NCBI GenBank assembly: GCA_030867875.1
Contig: JAOWCC010000033.1
Coordinates: forward strand, 224,912-288,911
Direction: 5' to 3'
DNA length: 64,000 bases
DNA from: Actinernus sp. WN-2022
Taxonomy: Eukaryota > Cnidaria > Anthozoa > Actiniaria > Actinernidae
Made by a program: the position numbers and the translations under genes. The notes beneath the pieces are model-generated. The model saw only the letters and a list, made by a program, of their open reading frames with translations, was not told the DNA's origin and ran no database searches. Shown here piece after piece: positions 33,010 to 44,545 of this stretch. How positions within the stretch are numbered: the first letter of the stretch is position 1; the number at the start of each line of letters is the position of its first letter.

Positions 33010-35304
33010 GACAGGAAAGCTCCACTCACAATTTGTGATTTTCAGGGAGGTCCTGTATTAAAAATATATATTTCACTAATATATGGAAAACAGAAAAGAT
33101 AAATGATTGAAATAAAATAGAAATAGAACAAGGATTATTATGAAATTAAGTTATGTGCCAGTAAGATTTAAACATTGATAATGTAGTTGATTGTATAACT
33201 TCAGAGTCTAAAGAGTTCCAGTCTAATAGAGCATGGTAGGTAAACTTCTGTTATCTCCAATTCCTACGTGTGAATGGTAAATGTAGATTGTGCTGACGGC
33301 GTGTATTATATGTATGAAAGTCGTGATTCTTCTTTAATTTAAAGTTGAAGTCCACCATGCTATTTAAGCATTTGAAGATAGTAATACAGCGATGATAGCG
33401 CCGTCGAAGGTACAGTGGTTTCCAGTTTAATAGTTCGAGTACTTGAGATGCAGAAGAGCTTGAGGGAAAGTAGAGCATAAGTCGAGCTGCATTATTCTGA
33501 AGAACTTGAAGGTGATCCATGAGGACGGTATTATTCTTATCTCCCCAGACGATATCGGCATAGTTAAGTAAGGGAAGGACAAGAGATTTATAAAGAGTTA
33601 GCCGCGCATGCAAGGGCAGCAAATGCTTTACCCGACGGATGATGCCAAGACGTTGATTGACTTTATTACTGATTCTACCCACGTGTTCTGACCAACTCAT
33701 GTTCTGACTGACTGTTACTCCTAAATATTTAAAAGAGTCAGTTCGGTCAAGAGCAGAGATATTGATGGACAGTGAAACCTCTCTGAAATCCTTGAGCTTG
33801 CGTGCGCTGCCATAAATTACGAACTTGCATTTAGATGTATTCAGTGTCAAGAGATTGCTGTTAAACCATTGACATATGGACAGAAGATCAGCGTTCAATT
33901 TATCTTTAAGTTCCTGGGCATTAGTCGAAGAGCAGTAAATTACTGTATCGTCAGCGTAGAGGGACACCTCGCAGTAATTATCACATGAGGGTAAGTTATT
34001 TACACAAACAAGAAATAGTAGTGGTCCTAAGACGCTTCTTTGAGGAACTCCGACAGGAACTTTCTTGGGAGAGGAAGAGACATTTGCCAAGTTGGTGATT
34101 TGGCTTCTGTTAGATAGATAGGACTTGAACCAGTTCACACTTGTGTCAGAAAAGCCAGCTGTTACTAGTTTATTGAAGAGAATAGTATGGTCAACAGTGT
34201 CAAACGCTTTTGACAAGTCCAGGAAAACAGCACCGGTTACTAGACCACTGTCCATATTCCCAAGGATAGTATCGGTGAAATGAGTAAGAGCGATCTCTGT
34301 TGAGAGTTTAGGTCTGAAGCCAAACTGCCTGGGTGTAAGGATCTTTTCTTCCATATGGTAATTATATACTTGTGCATGGACTGCCTTCTCAAGGATCTTA
34401 CTAACTTTCGGGAGGATTGTAATCGGCCTGTAATTGTTGGCGTTGCTTCGATCACCAGATTTGAAGAGAGCTGTTACTTTACCAAATTTCCAGATAGAAG
34501 GGAATGTAGAAGACTCAAGTGAGCGATTGAATATCTTGGTCAAAGCAGGAGTTATGACGCTTGCAGAGTCTTTCAGCAGTCTGGCGCTAATGCGATCAAG
34601 GCCAATTGATTTATTTGTCTTGAGCATTTTTAGTTGTCTATGCACAAAATTTTCTTCAACTGGAATGAAGACAAAGTTTCGAGACCTAGCGATAGATTCA
34701 CCAGAATGGGGTCGTGGATAGAAAATATCAAGGCTTGCTTTTATTTTAGCAGCCAATTTAGTTCCTACTGTTGAAAAATGATTATTTAAAACTTCAGCAA
34801 TTTACCACGTGAGCTGCCAAACAAGTAAGATGGTTACATCCATTGTTTGTTGCTTTATGAACATCAAATAAGATTTACAGTTGCACATGAGCTGTTTGCC
34901 TTGTAATGGCTATTATCTTTTCTAAATTTACCGAACGGAAATAGTTGGTAAGTAGGAAAGTACAAAACATTAGCTTAATTAATCACCAGTCACACCCTTT
35001 TTCGCTAAAGCAGTTAAATGATAATTGTTGTAGGAAAACAAAAAATCTCAGACATTAAATTTCAGAACAAAAGTCTTTATTTTGTTAAAGTTTTCTGTTA
35101 ATAAACTTTGTTAAATGCTGCAGAACGAATCGATGGTTGGCCTATATCCAGTTTACCTATTGGATTCATAACAAGCTAGGAAGAGGTGTAAGAAAAGTTG
35201 TTCCTGCATGTGTTGTCCACCACATTCGCTGTACATTTCCAGCTGAAGATGGGATATATACTGGATTTAAGTTCTCAAGCATTCAGAACATACCAGAATC
35301 ATAA
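32609..35304 (+). pseudogene. P2X7-C (ballast) type zinc-domain protein, exon 1 broken by a LINE
   Basis: Exon 1 starts ATG at 32609 (in the left TIR) and encodes an acidic N-terminus, then a Cys-rich block (WCKCGKC, ECLCCMEIP, CITEHCDFSEVCL). Coding stops at about 32980 where a LINE sits, then resumes at about 34790-34824 (LPRELPNK) before a GT donor at 34825. Exon 2 is 35124-35304, encoding TNRWLAYIQFTYWI, LGRGVRKVVPACVV and IRCTFP before TAA. The order and spacing match the P2X receptor 7 intracellular domain, a zinc-binding cytoplasmic ballast in vertebrate P2X7. No ion-channel part is present. The ORF is also open upstream to 32432 inside the TIR. Role in the transposon is unknown. Confidence 0.8.
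32981..34789 (-). mobile_element. 5'-truncated CR1/L2-type LINE, minus strand
   Basis: A 501-residue ORF (34756 down to 33251) has reverse transcriptase blocks in order: KSIGLDRISARLLK, NNYRPITILPKVSKILEK, FGFRPKLSTEIAL, FLDLSKAFDTVDH, VGVPQRSVLGPLLF, SLYADDTVIY and YLGVTVS. The catalytic YADD is present. The usual GVPQGS is GVPQRS, a damaging change. The endonuclease and ORF1 are missing: the fragment starts at the segment just before the polymerase (HFSTVGTKLA). The 3' end is an ATT-type repeat at 32983-33004. It sits inside exon 1 of the P2X7-C-type gene. AACTT occurs at both edges, but a clean target duplication is not certain. Confidence 0.85.
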
Positions 35305-35800
35305 AGGAACTTATTCAGTTGGACAACTGAATTTTTCTGAATATGCTGAAGAATGCTTCATTAACTGCTATTCCATATACCAACATTCAGATATTAGAAA
35401 GTACAAATGGGCGACTAGGCTGATTTTAGAACTCTGCAGGCTTCAAAATTGTCTCTTTAAATTCCTTGCCTGCTGCCCCCCGGCATTTGTGGAAGATTTG
35501 ACAACGTTTCAGTCTATGGGGTGGAGTATTTGTCAAATAGAGTCAAAGTTAGCTACTCTTAAATCAATGTTTATTAGAAATTTGCACTTGTTTAGCTGAG
35601 CTGACCCCACGGTAGGGCATTTTCAATGCTCTGATTTCAAAATGCCAAATGCCCCATAAACATATGGGGAGGGGATGAGCAGGATTGGAATTGATAGACT
35701 ACTTCATCATAGTTTAAGATGCAATTCTGTTGAGATCCCTTAGGTTTATGTTAAATTGTGGTAATTGTTTAATACTTAACATTAGTCAATGGGTTGTTGT

Positions 35801-36059
35801 CGGTCATTATTTATAGGGTGGTAGGGGGCGGGTGAGTTTAAGAAGGGGTTAAGAAATTTTGAGGACTGCTGAAGGAGGGGTTCTGTATATGTGATATTAG
35901 CAGAAGACGTTGTGAATTAATTAGGCTTCCAATTTTTGGAAACATCTGAAGGAGGGGTTATGATAAAAAACAACAGTTCAGAGGAGGTAATGTCACATGT
36001 ATTTTGAAGTTTAAAATTAGAAAATCATCCACCCCCTACCACCCTATAAATAATGACCG
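35801..36059. repeat. MITE nested in the Kolobok-like element
   Basis: CGGTCATTATTTATAGGGTG at 35801 is mirrored at 36059, followed by GTAGGGGGYGG in both arms. The interior has repeated GAAGGAGGGGTT motifs. It lies between the convergent P2X7-C-type and transposase genes. Confidence 0.75.
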
Positions 36060-36099
36060 CTCCCTGATATAAAACTCTTATTCAAAGCACATGCATTAA

Positions 36100-38424
36100 T
36101 TAGATTTTAAAGTCATCCTTTTTGTCCATGAATCTTGACAGATGGAGTCTTTGTTGAATGATATCATGCTTAGGGGGTCTTACTGCTGGGGCCATGACAT
36201 GCCGAAACCCCTGGGGTTCTTTAGGCAATGTATTCCCCTCCTTAGCATCCTGGATAGTATCTGTAATCATGTGCTGAAGGTACTGGTATGTCTTCTTGAC
36301 ATATACTGGCTCAGCATCATAGCGTTTGGTGATTTTACTCCAGGCCAATCTGGACTTTAGTTCCCCTTGTCTCTCTGCAGTCTGAATTGTTGCCTGAAAT
36401 ATTGGTATATTGTATGAAAATTCTCTAAAACGTTTATACATGTATATCTGAATTACATGATTACAGTACAAAACAGCAAAGGAAAACAACCATTTAAGAT
36501 TTAAACATCATCTAGTTAACATTCAACAGTTGATAATATCTCTGGCAAATTATATATATGTAGTATCTCTGGCATATACATAAAATTATACATATGTACA
36601 AAAACATGGTATTATAGTGAACAAACCTGTTCCCTCGCAACATTGTGATTGTGGTCCAATACAACAAGTTTGGTTCCTTCCACCATAGCCTTGTGCGAAT
36701 AGTGTGTATGCTTATTTGGAAGGTACTTCAGGTAAAGTGAGTGGTACGTCTCAAGTGCAGTAGTATGTATACATTCAGTTAACTGCGGAAGGATGTTCAA
36801 CAAACTTGTTGCATGTATTATTTTAACTAGCTCGTTATGCGGTGGGGAACCAGGTTCTAGCCACTTTTTGCGTCGCAACTCCTCAGCATCAAGCTCTCCA
36901 TGGCTGCATTCTTTGAACTGTTGATTGCCAGGAAATGTATGCCTGTTTGCCACATGGTTTGTAATGGATGTCCATTTCTCTTTCAAAACTCCTGCATCCT
37001 CTCCACATGTTTCTACACTCCACTAAAAGTGGTTTGATATTGATGGAATCCAAGTCCCAAGCTTGTGACACCCTTTCTTCTTTGAAGTTGTGCTCAACTT
37101 TTTTGTCACATTCTTACAGGTATGCCATGGATCTATGTGATGTTTTATGTTTTTCTTTTCCTCTCTCATGTACTTCCTAATTTGAGGATGTGAATCAGTT
37201 GAAACACCTGCTACTGGAACCCCTTTTCCTTCAATATTATCTAATGTTTCTATAAACCCCTTCTTCTCCATGGCATTAGAATTCTTAACCTCACAAACTG
37301 AAACTACCTTGAAGTCTACTATTTTCTTAGTTTCAACATCTAACATGCTGTAGGTCCCATACTTAGCACAGTGACCAGGAGAGTCACAGCGATCATCCCC
37401 TGCTAGTGTGACTGGCTTACCTCTCCCTTTCAACTCCTAAATTACTTTGTTTTGTTCCTTTTCCCAGTGTCTATCAATTACAGGGAAAACATACTTTTCT
37501 CCTAAAGTGTAGAAAGTATCTTCTATAATTGATTTGAGATTGACAGCAGTTGCAAACTGTTCAAATTTTGAAAACTGTATGCCACTAAAATATAATCCAG
37601 CTGTTAACACTAGATTTCCTTCACCTTTAACATCTGGAATGCAGGGCTGAGAAAGCCAGGTAAAATCACATCCACTTAAGCAACTTAACCGAACAGAATA
37701 CTAGGAGCCTTCATTTTGTACTTCTAATTTATCATCTTGACTAATATAGGGGATCCACTTTTGGGGCAAAACTTCAGCAGCTGTTGCAGATTCTCTTCAT
37801 ATACTAACAAAATCCTGTGCCCAGTTGGGAACTTTTGGTTTTCAATGATTTCACTCTGTTCAGTGGACTGTGAAGATTGTGATGAGGGTAGATACTCATT
37901 GTCATCGATATGTTGTACAGGAAGCATTGGGAAAGTTAATGGAGATGAATTAAACTGATCAGCTTCCCTATCTTCCACTTCAAAATCTGAATTGGACAAC
38001 AATTCATATTGGGAATCATTGTCATCATCACTGTAGGCACTACTTGAATCTGATTCTGAGCATGAATGTTCACGAGGATCAAGGCCCAAAGAAAAGTATG
38101 AGTGTTAATTCAAAACATCTTCATTTATGTCCAGCGGAAATTGCATAATGGAATCTACCATTGCTGGTAAGGGATGGTTTTGCATGTGTTTAATTGCATG
38201 TAACACATCAGGTGAATCCTTATTTGCATCTTGAACCTCAAGATTTTCCAATACTTCTGTATGGTTTTCCACTCCTATTTCACTTTCATTTTTATGCATG
38301 TACAATAGGATCTGATAAAGTTTCTTGCTCTTCAGGACCTTCAGTGTTCTTATCTTCTGAGGTAGGAACTCTTTTCTTGTTCCCCATAGAACTGCTATTC
38401 AGTATTTCATCAATAGTCTGTTGA
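36100..38424 (-). pseudogene. Kolobok-like DDE transposase, decayed
   Basis: Read from high to low coordinates: acidic segments (38424-37724), then a long region from about 37720 with LAGDDRCDSPGHCAKYGTY, VSTDSHPQIRKYMREE, IDPWHTCKNVTKKL, LKEKWTSITNHVANRHTF and HNELVKIIHA. After an intron (donor near 36630, acceptor near 36393) it ends with RLAWSKITKRYD. This layout, with GDxRCDSPG and TDxHPxI carrying two catalytic Asp and a downstream Glu, matches a transposase family common in fish and cnidarians. In-frame TAG stops occur at 37437-37439 and 37023-37025, and the frame changes near 38300. The first stop codon lies upstream of the DD motifs. It is presumably part of the same gene as the THAP exon at 38791-39171. 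Confidence 0.7.
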
Positions 38425-38790
38425 ATTTAATGGTTTCCTTGTAACTCATTTAATTATTATTAGTAGTAGTAGTGTCATTATTATTAGTATTATTATTATC
38501 ATCATTTTATTTGTTATTTAATTATTACTATTTAATTATTGTACATATTTTTGAGGAGAAAGGAAGGATCACTTTGAATGGTTTTAGTCTTGAAATTTAA
38601 TAGCTTTAATCAAATAAAAAATGAAATATATTTCCCAATAGGAGCTTGCATTAATAACTTACACTGTACTTTATAATAGCTAGATGTGTACAAACGAGAA
38701 ATTGACAGACTAGCCAACGACCGATTTTTAAAACTTCTTTAATTTTACCCTACGTTTCACAGGATCTTTCTATCGTCCTCAGTGGAAATA

Positions 38791-39171
38791 TTAATAGAAG
38801 TCATAAATCTTATCCACCTCTTCATGCTTTCGTTTCTCTGACCTCGAGCGGCTGGCGACTCTGATCTTCTGGGGAGGTTTATGGAGGAATATTGTTGGCA
38901 CCGCATCTGGTTTTAAATTTCTCTTTCTCTTTGAGGCGCCAACTAACCTATTTTGGAGTTCAGAAGAATCAGTGAAACAGCTTTGCTCGAAATGAGCTCC
39001 ACACACATACACATTCTTTAGAAGGTTTTTCAAAGGGCGGCCGATTGCCACTACCCATTGATTACGAATTGTTTTACGATTCTTTCCGGGCAATGTGTGA
39101 AAACTATAAAGCTTCGAACCTTTTAGTACCTTCGATTGATTGGAACATCCGAAAACAGCACAGTGAGGCAT
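38791..39171 (-). CDS. THAP-domain exon of the transposase gene
   Basis: ATG at 39171. The first ~95 residues fit a C2CH THAP zinc finger: MPHCAVFGC at the start, IRNQWVVAIGR, then VCGAHF and an AVPTIF motif. THAP domains are DNA-binding and are often found at the N-terminus of transposases. A basic tail (KRKHEEVDKIYDFY) follows to the stop. The exon lies about 97 bases inside the right TIR, whose own AAGATGGCGGAC points the same way. Splicing to the transposase exons is assumed, and the donor site is not fixed. Open as written, 126 residues. Confidence 0.75.
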   Translation of the reverse strand: MPHCAVFGCSNQSKVLKGSKLYSFHTLPGKNRKTIRNQWVVAIGRPLKNLLKNVYVCGAHFEQSCFTDSSELQNRLVGASKRKRNLKPDAVPTIFLHKPPQKIRVASRSRSEKRKHEEVDKIYDFY

Positions 39172-39267
39172 TTTTCTTTCGAGTTTAATGAAGGATGGGG
39201 AGAAATTTACAAGCCTCTATATCTCTCGGTCTCCGCGGCAAGCTTCACACGTCTTCACAGCAACAAA

Positions 39268-39497
39268 ATGTCCGCCATCTTCGAAAGCCGTGCAACACTT
39301 TGACGTCACAATCTCCCAGCATTCCGTGCGCCAAAGAAAATGGCGGCCCCCGGGAAGCTTGAATCGCAAAACAACCAAAATAAATCGCTTGGCATTCGTA
39401 AAATTGACAGACTTGTCAATTTTAAACCCTCAAAGTGGATTAAGGTAACATTCATGTTTTATTTAAGAGCAATACTATTTTATAGCCGAGATTCCCT
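39268..39497 (-). repeat. Right terminal inverted repeat of the Kolobok-like element
   Basis: Inverse complement of 32390-32620. It ends TCCCT directly before TTAA at 39498-39501. Read on the minus strand it also carries AAGATGGCGGAC. Confidence 0.9.
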
Positions 39498-39501
39498 TTA
39501 A

Positions 39502-39888
39502 AAGAAAATTGATAGGATGTTGGCTACACTGCTTAAGCGGAGAGACAAATAGTTTGCACAGTTTGTGACGTCTTGTAGCTAGTGTAGGGATTTCAGCTTT
39601 TAAGAGGGTATCATAGCTATAAAGAGGATATATAGTGCGAAATGCTCTTTTTGGATACTTTCAAGTTTAAGTGACTAATACTTGGGGTTGGCTATGCACT
39701 GACATACTTTGGGATGTCTATGGATGGAGGATTCTAAGACAGGCCTAATGATACTAAGGTATTACATACCGTACATACATACATACATAGTTTACATACA
39801 TGCACATGGTTATTGAAGATGCAAACTGTATATAATATTGTAGATACAGTAAGAGCAAGATCAGCAAAGTAAGAACGTACAGATCAAC
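39502..39888. other. Unannotated flank with short CATA repeat
   Basis: No gene. A (CATA)n run lies at about 39773-39790. Confidence 0.5.
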
Positions 39889-39889
39889 T

Positions 39890-40260
39890 AGAAAAGGCAT
39901 CTTGAAAGAAGTTAACCCAATTATAACACAAGGCAGAGGAACAATGCCCATCTTAAACAAGCAAGAACAAACTGGGGAAATAATTTTTTACAAATCAGGC
40001 TTTGACGAGTGGAATTCCCTCCGATCCGAAATACGAGATTCGAACTCATTAGCCAATTTTAAAGCGCAGTTTACCCTTTCACTTTTTAGATTTCTTGTTG
40101 ATATACATTTTTATCAATTTTTAGTTATCATTGTTATTAATTAGTTGTAAGTATCCTATCGAAACCTTATTTTACTTTATTAGTTATGTTACGCAGGGCC
40201 TCATTGAAAAACTCCTCGGAGATATGAGCACCATGTCTAAACATAGTTATTATTATTATG
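39890..40260 (+). pseudogene. 3' end of a LINE reverse transcriptase ORF
   Basis: Reads FDEWNSLRSEIRDSNSLANF and KAQFTLSLFRFL. This resembles the conserved tail (WN.LP.EIR...SL..FK..L...L) of CR1/L2-type LINE proteins. An ATT repeat ends it near 40247-40260. It is heavily truncated, and the family is tentative. Confidence 0.55.
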
Positions 40261-40309
40261 TAGAAACTATGACTTAATAAAATATGACTACAGTTAACGA
40301 TTTGTATAG

Positions 40310-40468
40310 GTAATCAAATGGGGACGAGTTAAATTAGGGATAAATTTCACGCATGTTTGTTATAAACTCGAAGTACTTTCCCGAGCCACTTCTGCGAGGG
40401 AAATTACGTAGATTTTGACAAACACAAGTGACATTTATCCCTAATTTCACGAGTCACTATTTGATTAC
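40310..40468. repeat. Inverted-repeat MITE
   Basis: GTAATCAAAT at 40310 is mirrored at 40468, and TTAGGGATAAAT by ATTTATCCCTAA. Arms of about 45 bases. No gene. Confidence 0.75.
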
Positions 40469-40771
40469 CCATTAATATTATGGAGAGAAAATTACGATCC
40501 AGAAAAACATAATTTTAAGCGCGCGTAGGCGGCGTTTGAAATTTCACATGCGAAATTACAAATTACGCGTGAAATTTCAAGTTGAAATTAGCGACTAATC
40601 TGTCCTTTATGGTATTAGACACGAAATAGTATGGCTAGTTATATTAAACAGCGCCCAAATGGCGAACTCGTGGATGTAAAGTGTATTTGAATGTGTTCTC
40701 AAGAGTAAACATGTGGAAGTGTTCAAAGTTCAAGTTATTATTGCTGTTGTCCAAAGTATTATAAACAACGT

Positions 40772-41053
40772 TTGGAAAAGATGGACGAGAGAATACTTTC
40801 CAAGCCTTATCATCAGACAAAATGGTATACAGCACATCGTAATGTCAGTCGAGGAGACATTTTCCTCAGTCAAGATTCAATCCTAGTGAGAGGCCAATGG
40901 CGACTTGGAAAAATATCAAGATCATACAGAGGGAATGATGGCAAAGTTCGAAAGGTTGAAGTAAGATACAAGAATCCTAAACCGGGTGAAGACGTAACAA
41001 AATATGAGGGAAGAGGTTATGTTATATTTGATTCCGATTTACTTCTGATCTAA
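40772..41053 (+). pseudogene. BEL/Pao-type polyprotein C-terminal fragment (DUF5641-like)
   Basis: The 93-residue stretch reads RNVSRGDIFLSQD, RGQWRLGKISRSYRGNDGKV and RKVEVRYKNPKP. This is the pattern of the small domain at the C-terminus of BEL/Pao LTR retrotransposon polyproteins, after the integrase (family knowledge). Nothing of gag, protease, reverse transcriptase or integrase is visible upstream, and no LTR pair is seen, so this is a remnant. Confidence 0.7.
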
Positions 41054-41488
41054 CCTTTAATGAACTCTGTGCTCCACTAAGTGATTTTTGGGCACCCAAT
41101 AGCATGTCTGTCAAACTTTGAGCTGCCTGCCATTAGAAATTAGGGAGATATCGGCATGTACTCAAAATCACGTGACCGATGCAGGGTCTTAAAATAACTG
41201 GGTAGAAGGTAATGCCTTTACATTCGATTTACATAATCCAACAGCAAACGGTTAGACCTTCACGTCTTCTCGGACAAGGACGTAAAATCGTAGGACTAAG
41301 TCAACAGAGACTACTGAGCTACATGTTAGCGGTAAACGTGTTACCCTTTATGAATAGTGACTTTTTTTATGCAACCGGGCCCAGGTCCGCACCCAACCTA
41401 AGGGATATATACCAGTTGACATATTCACAAACGTGAAGTTTAACAAAGTTTCCATTGTTGGTATTGGCTCAGTTACATAAGGAGAAGT

Positions 41489-42600
41489 TAAGAGCGAATG
41501 CCTGTAAATATCGAGCAAAATCGAAATTTCGTGGCCAAACTCGAAAAAAATAATTCGCTCATATTAGGTCTACAGATAGGTATTACCAAGTAAATAAACG
41601 TGCTGGAGTTTGTTTTTCAAAATACCGCCCGAATTTCGAGAAAATCGAGAAAATCGATTTTGGCTGTCGGCAGCCTCAAAACAGCCAAATTCCAAGGTGA
41701 AATTAGCAGGTCTCAAAACTTCTCTCATATGCAAAAGTGAAGCAACCTTCCAAAAATCTGTCCCGATATATCGAGTTAGGAAGGGTTTGACATCTCATTT
41801 GGGTTGAAATTTTGATCTTGGCAATAATTCGAGAGGCGAGCAATCACAATTTAGGACTCGTATTTTTTCAATCGGCAGAAATATTGATTCCACATCAAAA
41901 TCGCGATGGAAATTTTATCCATGTGCCTCACCTTCGATTTTTCTAAAACGCTGGCCATGAAGTGTTTACACATTGAGCTTACACATATGTAAAATCTGGA
42001 ATGGGTAATTTACTTTGCGCTTCATACGAAACCCTCGAATTTGGAGAAATTTTGAATACAATTCGAGACAATTGCATAATTAACTCTTTGTTATTGTCCA
42101 CCTGTTTGCAGATTTCGAGCACAAATCTAACTTAGGACGTGAATATCGAACTTAAATTGAAACCAGAGAATTGGAAAACAACTTACCTCAAGGGTATGGC
42201 ATTTGCAAACTTCTACTTCAGATTTTCTTGATTTTAAAGACGGGTATAATAAAGTTGCTCGGCAAGTGATTGACAACACGGAAGGTCAATTAACAGTTCA
42301 TCCCGAAACTTCACGTATTCTAACTGTGATAAAACAAATTGAACATCAGCAACACGTACAAAATCATTTTGGTCTTTGGAAGGTTATTCAAAACATTTTG
42401 CCTCTAACAGAAACAGTAATGTTAAAGATAAACTGAACAGTAGCAGTCGACATGCATCGCTCAGTGTTGCGTGACTGGGACAATATTCCGTGCCCGAGCT
42501 ATTTTTGTAAACATATGCTGTTTCTTTAATAGACTCTCCTCTTGTTTTTCTTGTATTTTAAGGTCACGAAAAACTGTTTCTAAATGCTGTTTTGTCTAAA
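41489..42600. repeat. Inverted, diverged member of the 1.1-kb dispersed repeat
   Basis: Inverse complement of about 8290-9400 (and 45454-46564), with many substitutions and small indels. It shares CGATTTTGGCTGTCGGCAGC and GAAACTTCACGTATTCTAAC. No gene. Confidence 0.8.
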
Positions 42601-42690
42601 GTGACGTTTCCTTATTTTGCTCTTCCAATTATTCTTGGCATAATCGGTAAATATTAAATTAGTCTACGAGTTATTTTTCAGTTAGCGGAG

Positions 42691-42717
42691 CCCCCCCCCC
42701 CCCCCCCCCCCCCCCCC
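42691..42717. repeat. 27-bp poly-C tract
   Basis: An uninterrupted run of C. Such runs are unstable and difficult to sequence, so its length may be approximate. Confidence 0.9.
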
Positions 42718-42781
42718 TTCCTCTCACCATTTATTAATACCATCACGATAACCGCAGGCGCGTCCAATTTAATAGCGTGAA

Positions 42782-43171
42782 TGATGTATTATTAAAATTT
42801 ACTGCGTTTTTCGATTCGTATCGTTGTGTTGTAATAAACGTTTTTCCCCCAAGAATAAATGTTTTTCTTTGTTCGAAAGAATAACATGATAACGGCGGAG
42901 ATATGATAGCCTGTATCGTTCGTTCATGCGTTCAGTGTTCGCACTCTAGCAAAAGAAGGTACATTGTCTATAAAACAATGAAATCTGGTTCTATAAATAA
43001 ACTACATGTACGCCAACTCAAAGATATAGTATGGGAGATGGGCTCTCCGGGTAATGGGCTCCTGACTGTCCGTATATCACATACCTTTTTTAACGCCTTT
43101 GATTGGATGTTTTTATTATTATAATAACGATACGAATCGAAAAACGCAGTAAATTATAATTATAATACTCA
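42782..43171. repeat. Inverted-repeat MITE (about 390 bp)
   Basis: TTTACTGCGTTTTTCGATTC near 42798 is mirrored near 43155, and CGTATCGTT by AACGATACG. The interior has short ORFs without domains. Confidence 0.75.
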
Positions 43172-43858
43172 TTAATAGATCGGGAGAAACGTTCAAATGG
43201 TACAATAAATCCCGGTCGGTCGTTGGACTCTGTTTTCCCGGAAATGAAATGATCATCCCATTTGATATTTAATCAGGAATCCTCGGTTATGCAGCAGTCA
43301 ATTAAAACCACGTCCCTCCCCCCTTCCCCGACCCCGCGACATATATAGCGGGGCATTTAACATTTTCCCTTGTTAAGTGGCAGTTATTTCCCTGGCCGAA
43401 AACGCTAGTTTCCTGTTAAAAAAACATTCAAATACCCCTGCTCCCGTGGACCCTTGGATAACCATGGGTATTATTAACGACAACATCTTGGACCAACAAG
43501 GGGTTTCTGTGGGATTTTCTGATAGCATTTGTAAACATCACCTCTTCGAACGGTCCTGTTTGACTGCTAGTTTCAATAACACAACACTCGCCCCAACTGG
43601 TTTGTTCTTACAAATTGTAAACACCTCAGTATGGGCCTCCTGTGCTTTCAAATGACGAAGAAATGGTCTTTATAAGAAATTAAAAGCACTTGATGTCCAT
43701 GTGGGATTCCATATAACCCCCTCCCGGTTAGCTCAGTATTTATGAGCCAATTAGTGCGAGCCGACAGATAGAGATCCGATAGAACAAGTACACATACAAT
43801 TTTGTAAATGGCTGCTATAGGGGTAACAATAATTGTATCTGACGCGTTTTCTATTTGC
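43172..43858. other. Spacer before copy B, no gene recognised
   Basis: C-rich near 43310-43335. ORFs are short and featureless. By inference, sequence like this probably also precedes the window start. Confidence 0.5.
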
Positions 43859-43954
43859 TTGTACTCTCTGTCTTGTCTTGTTTCGTCTCTTCGTTTGTTT
43901 GCTTGTATACGTATATTCTTTTGTCCCTTTATTTAAGTAAGACTGCAACAAACA

Positions 43955-44545
43955 ATGAATGTCGCGCGGAAATTGGCAGATTCCCTCTTCAGTAAATCCG
44001 AAGAAATTTTGCGCAGCATAAAGTACACGCTAAACCTACAAGACGCAGTGAACGCTGATAAAACAAAGCTATCATATAGTGCTTTTATCGAGTCTAGGCA
44101 TATATCTAAGCTCATGGTTTGGGCCCAGAAGATAAGAGAAATAATACTTCGCCTCGGCTACGGCAATATCTGGCTATATCAAGACAACAACACCAATAAT
44201 TCCCCTGCACTTATCAATAATATAAAACAAAGAATCCAAGATATAGAACAACAACATTGGCTAAGGGAGATAAATGACTCGTAACACAAGGCAAACAAGC
44301 TGCGAACATATATAACCTTTAAATCAGCTTAGATGAGAATAAGTAATTACTGCTTGGAAATAGAAAAACTGAGGAAGATTATTATGCAACACCGTATAAA
44401 AGTATCGAGGAAAGATTGTGCCCTCAGTGTATGCAATACAGACATTGAGGACGAAGTCCATTTTCTATTCAAATTTAGAAAATATGAAGATTTAAGGAAG
44501 GACTTAAATCTGTCTGTGCGGGTGGACCTTAAATTTGGTTCGTAA
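43955..44545 (+). pseudogene. Degenerate LINE C-terminal fragment (copy B)
   Basis: Counterpart of 6791-7381 with the same two open segments (43955-44284 and 44333-44545) and the same separating stops. Essentially no difference is visible. Confidence 0.5.

Larger units (their letters stand above)
32390..39497. mobile_element. Kolobok-like DNA transposon (TTAA target, THAP transposase), 7.1 kb
   Basis: The terminal inverted repeats are about 230 bases (32390-32620 and 39268-39497), starting AGGGAATCT. TTAA flanks both sides (32386-32389 and 39498-39501). Inside are a THAP-domain ORF and a DDE-type transposase on the minus strand, plus a P2X7-C-type zinc domain gene on the plus strand. Later arrivals are a minus-strand LINE fragment and a MITE. 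TTAA duplications and THAP-bearing transposases are features reported for the Kolobok superfamily; piggyBac shares TTAA but not THAP. The element is decayed: the transposase has in-frame stops and frame changes. Confidence 0.8.

Noticed and set aside
32390..39497. piggyBac identity for the TTAA-flanked element
   Set aside because: TTAA fits, but a THAP domain and the GDxRCDSPG transposase do not match piggyBac transposases.
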